Below, in pieces: positions 4,949 to 5,287 of a stretch of 5,287 bases of DNA (position 1 is its first letter; each line of letters starts with the position of its first letter). The DNA lies in the NCBI GenBank assembly GCA_964406705.1, contig CAYOSS010000100.1, positions 1 through 5,287 of the forward strand. Reading direction: 5' to 3'. A model generated the notes under the pieces. The model was given only the letters and a program-made list of their open reading frames with translations. It did no database searches and was not told where the DNA came from. The translations under genes and the position numbers were made by a program. Source of the stretch: CAZRRV01 sp964406705. GTDB lineage: Bacteria; Bacillota; Clostridia; Oscillospirales; Acutalibacteraceae.

Positions 4949-4977
4949 ATTATACCAGACCCGCCGGCAAATGTCCA
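4949..4977 (-). promoter_or_regulatory. predicted housekeeping sigma promoter of the leftward operon
   Basis: On the minus strand TGGACA (4972-4977, five of six bases of TTGACA) is followed by a 17-bp spacer and a perfect TATAAT (4949-4954). TG one base before the -10 makes it an extended -10 promoter. Transcription would start near 4942, giving a leader of about 178 nt before CMD-2. No equally good promoter is visible nearer the gene. Confidence 0.82.
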
Positions 4978-5002
4978 ATACTTTATATGTATAGCGGGGT
5001 AT

Positions 5003-5008
5003 AGGAGG
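5003..5008 (+). promoter_or_regulatory. orphan perfect Shine-Dalgarno AGGAGG
   Basis: AGGAGG on the + strand lies in an otherwise non-coding region, 7 nt before an ATC codon that opens the frame at 5016. No ATG, GTG or TTG stands at a proper distance. It may serve a near-cognate start or mark a lost start codon. Confidence 0.5.
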
Positions 5009-5015
5009 AAACTAT

Positions 5016-5132
5016 ATCACTGTTAAGGCTTTCACGGGGTCGCCCGTCACTGCAAATCCCCTCCGCGCGAGAAGAGTATCCTTTATTATTATCTTTACTA
5101 TCTCTTTACTATATATCTTTATTATTAGGTAA
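5016..5132 (+). CDS. possible small membrane peptide with a non-standard ATC start, or start-codon-loss remnant
   Basis: From the ATC at 5016 an open frame of 38 codons runs to TAA at 5130-5132. The peptide has a hydrophilic, basic front (TVKAFTGSP, then LRARR) and a hydrophobic tail (about residues 21-37, rich in Ile, Phe and Leu) ending in Arg, the shape of a single-pass small membrane protein. A perfect AGGAGG lies 7 nt upstream. Against it, the start codon is unusual, the hydrophobic part is encoded by a low-complexity CTTTA-rich tract, and the opposite strand is also open here. I do not recognise a family. Confidence 0.25.
   Translation: MTVKAFTGSPVTANPLRARRVSFIIIFTISLLYIFIIR
5081..5125. 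repeat. AT-rich tract with phased CTTTA motifs
   Basis: CTTTA occurs at 5081, 5093, 5104 and 5117, spaced 12, 11 and 13 bases, close to one DNA turn, in a tract of T, A and few C. CTTTAC is the reverse complement of GTAAAG found in the repeat units just to the right. The tract may be curved or easily melted DNA, or weaker sites for the same binder. Confidence 0.5.
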
Positions 5133-5240
5133 ACTTTGTTTAATACCCCCGTTAAACTTTGTTTACCGCCCCGGTAAAGAAAGTTGAATACCCCGGTAAA
5201 GATAGTTTAACACCGCCAAAGAATGTTTACCCCGTTAAGA
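5128..5240. repeat. 22-bp-period repeat array, iteron- or operator-like
   Basis: Units start at 5128, 5151, 5173 and 5195, with a shortened unit at 5218-5233 and a trailing GTTAAGA. The consensus is about GGTAAA(C/G)NNNGTTTAATACCCC. Spacing is 23, 22, 22 and 23, close to two helical turns, so equal sites would fall on one face of the DNA. Several units are partly palindromic: AAAC-TTT-GTTT in units 1 and 2, and GGTA...TACC arms in units 1 and 3. The period is not a multiple of three, which argues against a coding repeat. The array lies between the leftward operon promoter and a likely rightward promoter, so it could be an operator array for either, or a replication-type iteron set. No protein that would bind it is in the window. 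Confidence 0.75.
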
Positions 5241-5256
5241 CCTCCGGAAGCCGCTC

Positions 5257-5283
5257 AAAAATAATTAAAAATACTACTTGACA
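5257..5283 (+). promoter_or_regulatory. UP-like A/T element and -35 box of a rightward promoter cut by the window edge
   Basis: TTGACA (5278-5283) is a perfect -35 box, preceded by an A/T-rich run (5257-5276) resembling an UP element. The -10 box would lie at about 5301, outside the window. It suggests a divergent rightward gene whose control region includes the repeat array. Confidence 0.6.
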
Positions 5284-5287
5284 GCGC

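Noticed and set aside
5041..5130. Minus-strand gene 3' end (frame ending TGDPVKALTVI-stop near 5014)
   Set aside because: The frame is open for about 60 codons and looks protein-like near its end, but it has no start codon or RBS and its upstream part is the 22-bp repeat, so I cannot support it as a gene.
5128..5240. CRISPR array
   Set aside because: The repeats follow each other without unique spacers of 30 bp or so, units are only 22-23 bp and vary, and no cas gene is present.
5081..5240. Chromosomal or plasmid replication origin
   Set aside because: AT-rich DNA with iteron-like repeats fits superficially, but there is no clear DnaA-box cluster and no rep or dnaA gene in view; kept only as an alternative for the repeat array.

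Overview
The window is a GC-rich bacterial segment with strong AGGAGG-type Shine-Dalgarno sites, lipoprotein-type solute-binding proteins with a Gly/Ser linker after the lipobox, a tRNA with encoded CCA and a housekeeping extended -10 promoter. Together these suggest a high-GC Gram-positive anaerobe, most likely a Clostridia-type Bacillota. That placement is inference; no marker gene fixes the taxon.

Layout. Positions 1-65 hold the 3' part of a tRNA-Val(GAC) on the + strand, followed by a clear intrinsic terminator (72-106). Positions 107-383 have no gene but show about six degenerate units of about 42 bp. From 4764 down to 384 runs one leftward, tightly packed operon, in transcription order: CMD-2 (AhpD/carboxymuconolactone decarboxylase fold), SBP-1, a frameshifted permease fragment joined to a probable CMD 3' fragment, SBP-2, permease, CMD-1 and ATPase. 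Its likely promoter is at 4949-4977, giving a leader of about 180 nt that holds a possible 21-codon upstream ORF and a stable hairpin. Positions 5016-5287 form an AT-rich island with a possible 38-residue membrane peptide, a phased CTTTA tract, a 22-bp-period repeat array with partly palindromic units, and an A/T-rich UP-like element plus a TTGACA box pointing right, out of the window.

How the genes work together. ATPase, permease and either SBP make a complete polar-amino-acid (PAAT/HAAT) ABC importer; the single permease and single ATPase would each act as homodimers. The SBP motifs resemble those of cystine binders (FliY/TcyJ type). Two AhpD-like proteins are interleaved with the transporter genes, and one keeps a CxxC pair. 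This suggests, as inference only, an importer coupled to thiol/disulfide or peroxide chemistry.

The most informative observation is the history written into the operon. A CMD-SBP-permease module appears to have been tandemly duplicated, with most of one permease copy and one CMD copy then lost. The two SBPs are almost identical at their N-termini and 3' flanks but diverge strongly in the ligand-binding middle, and each has lost a different canonical ligand-contact residue.
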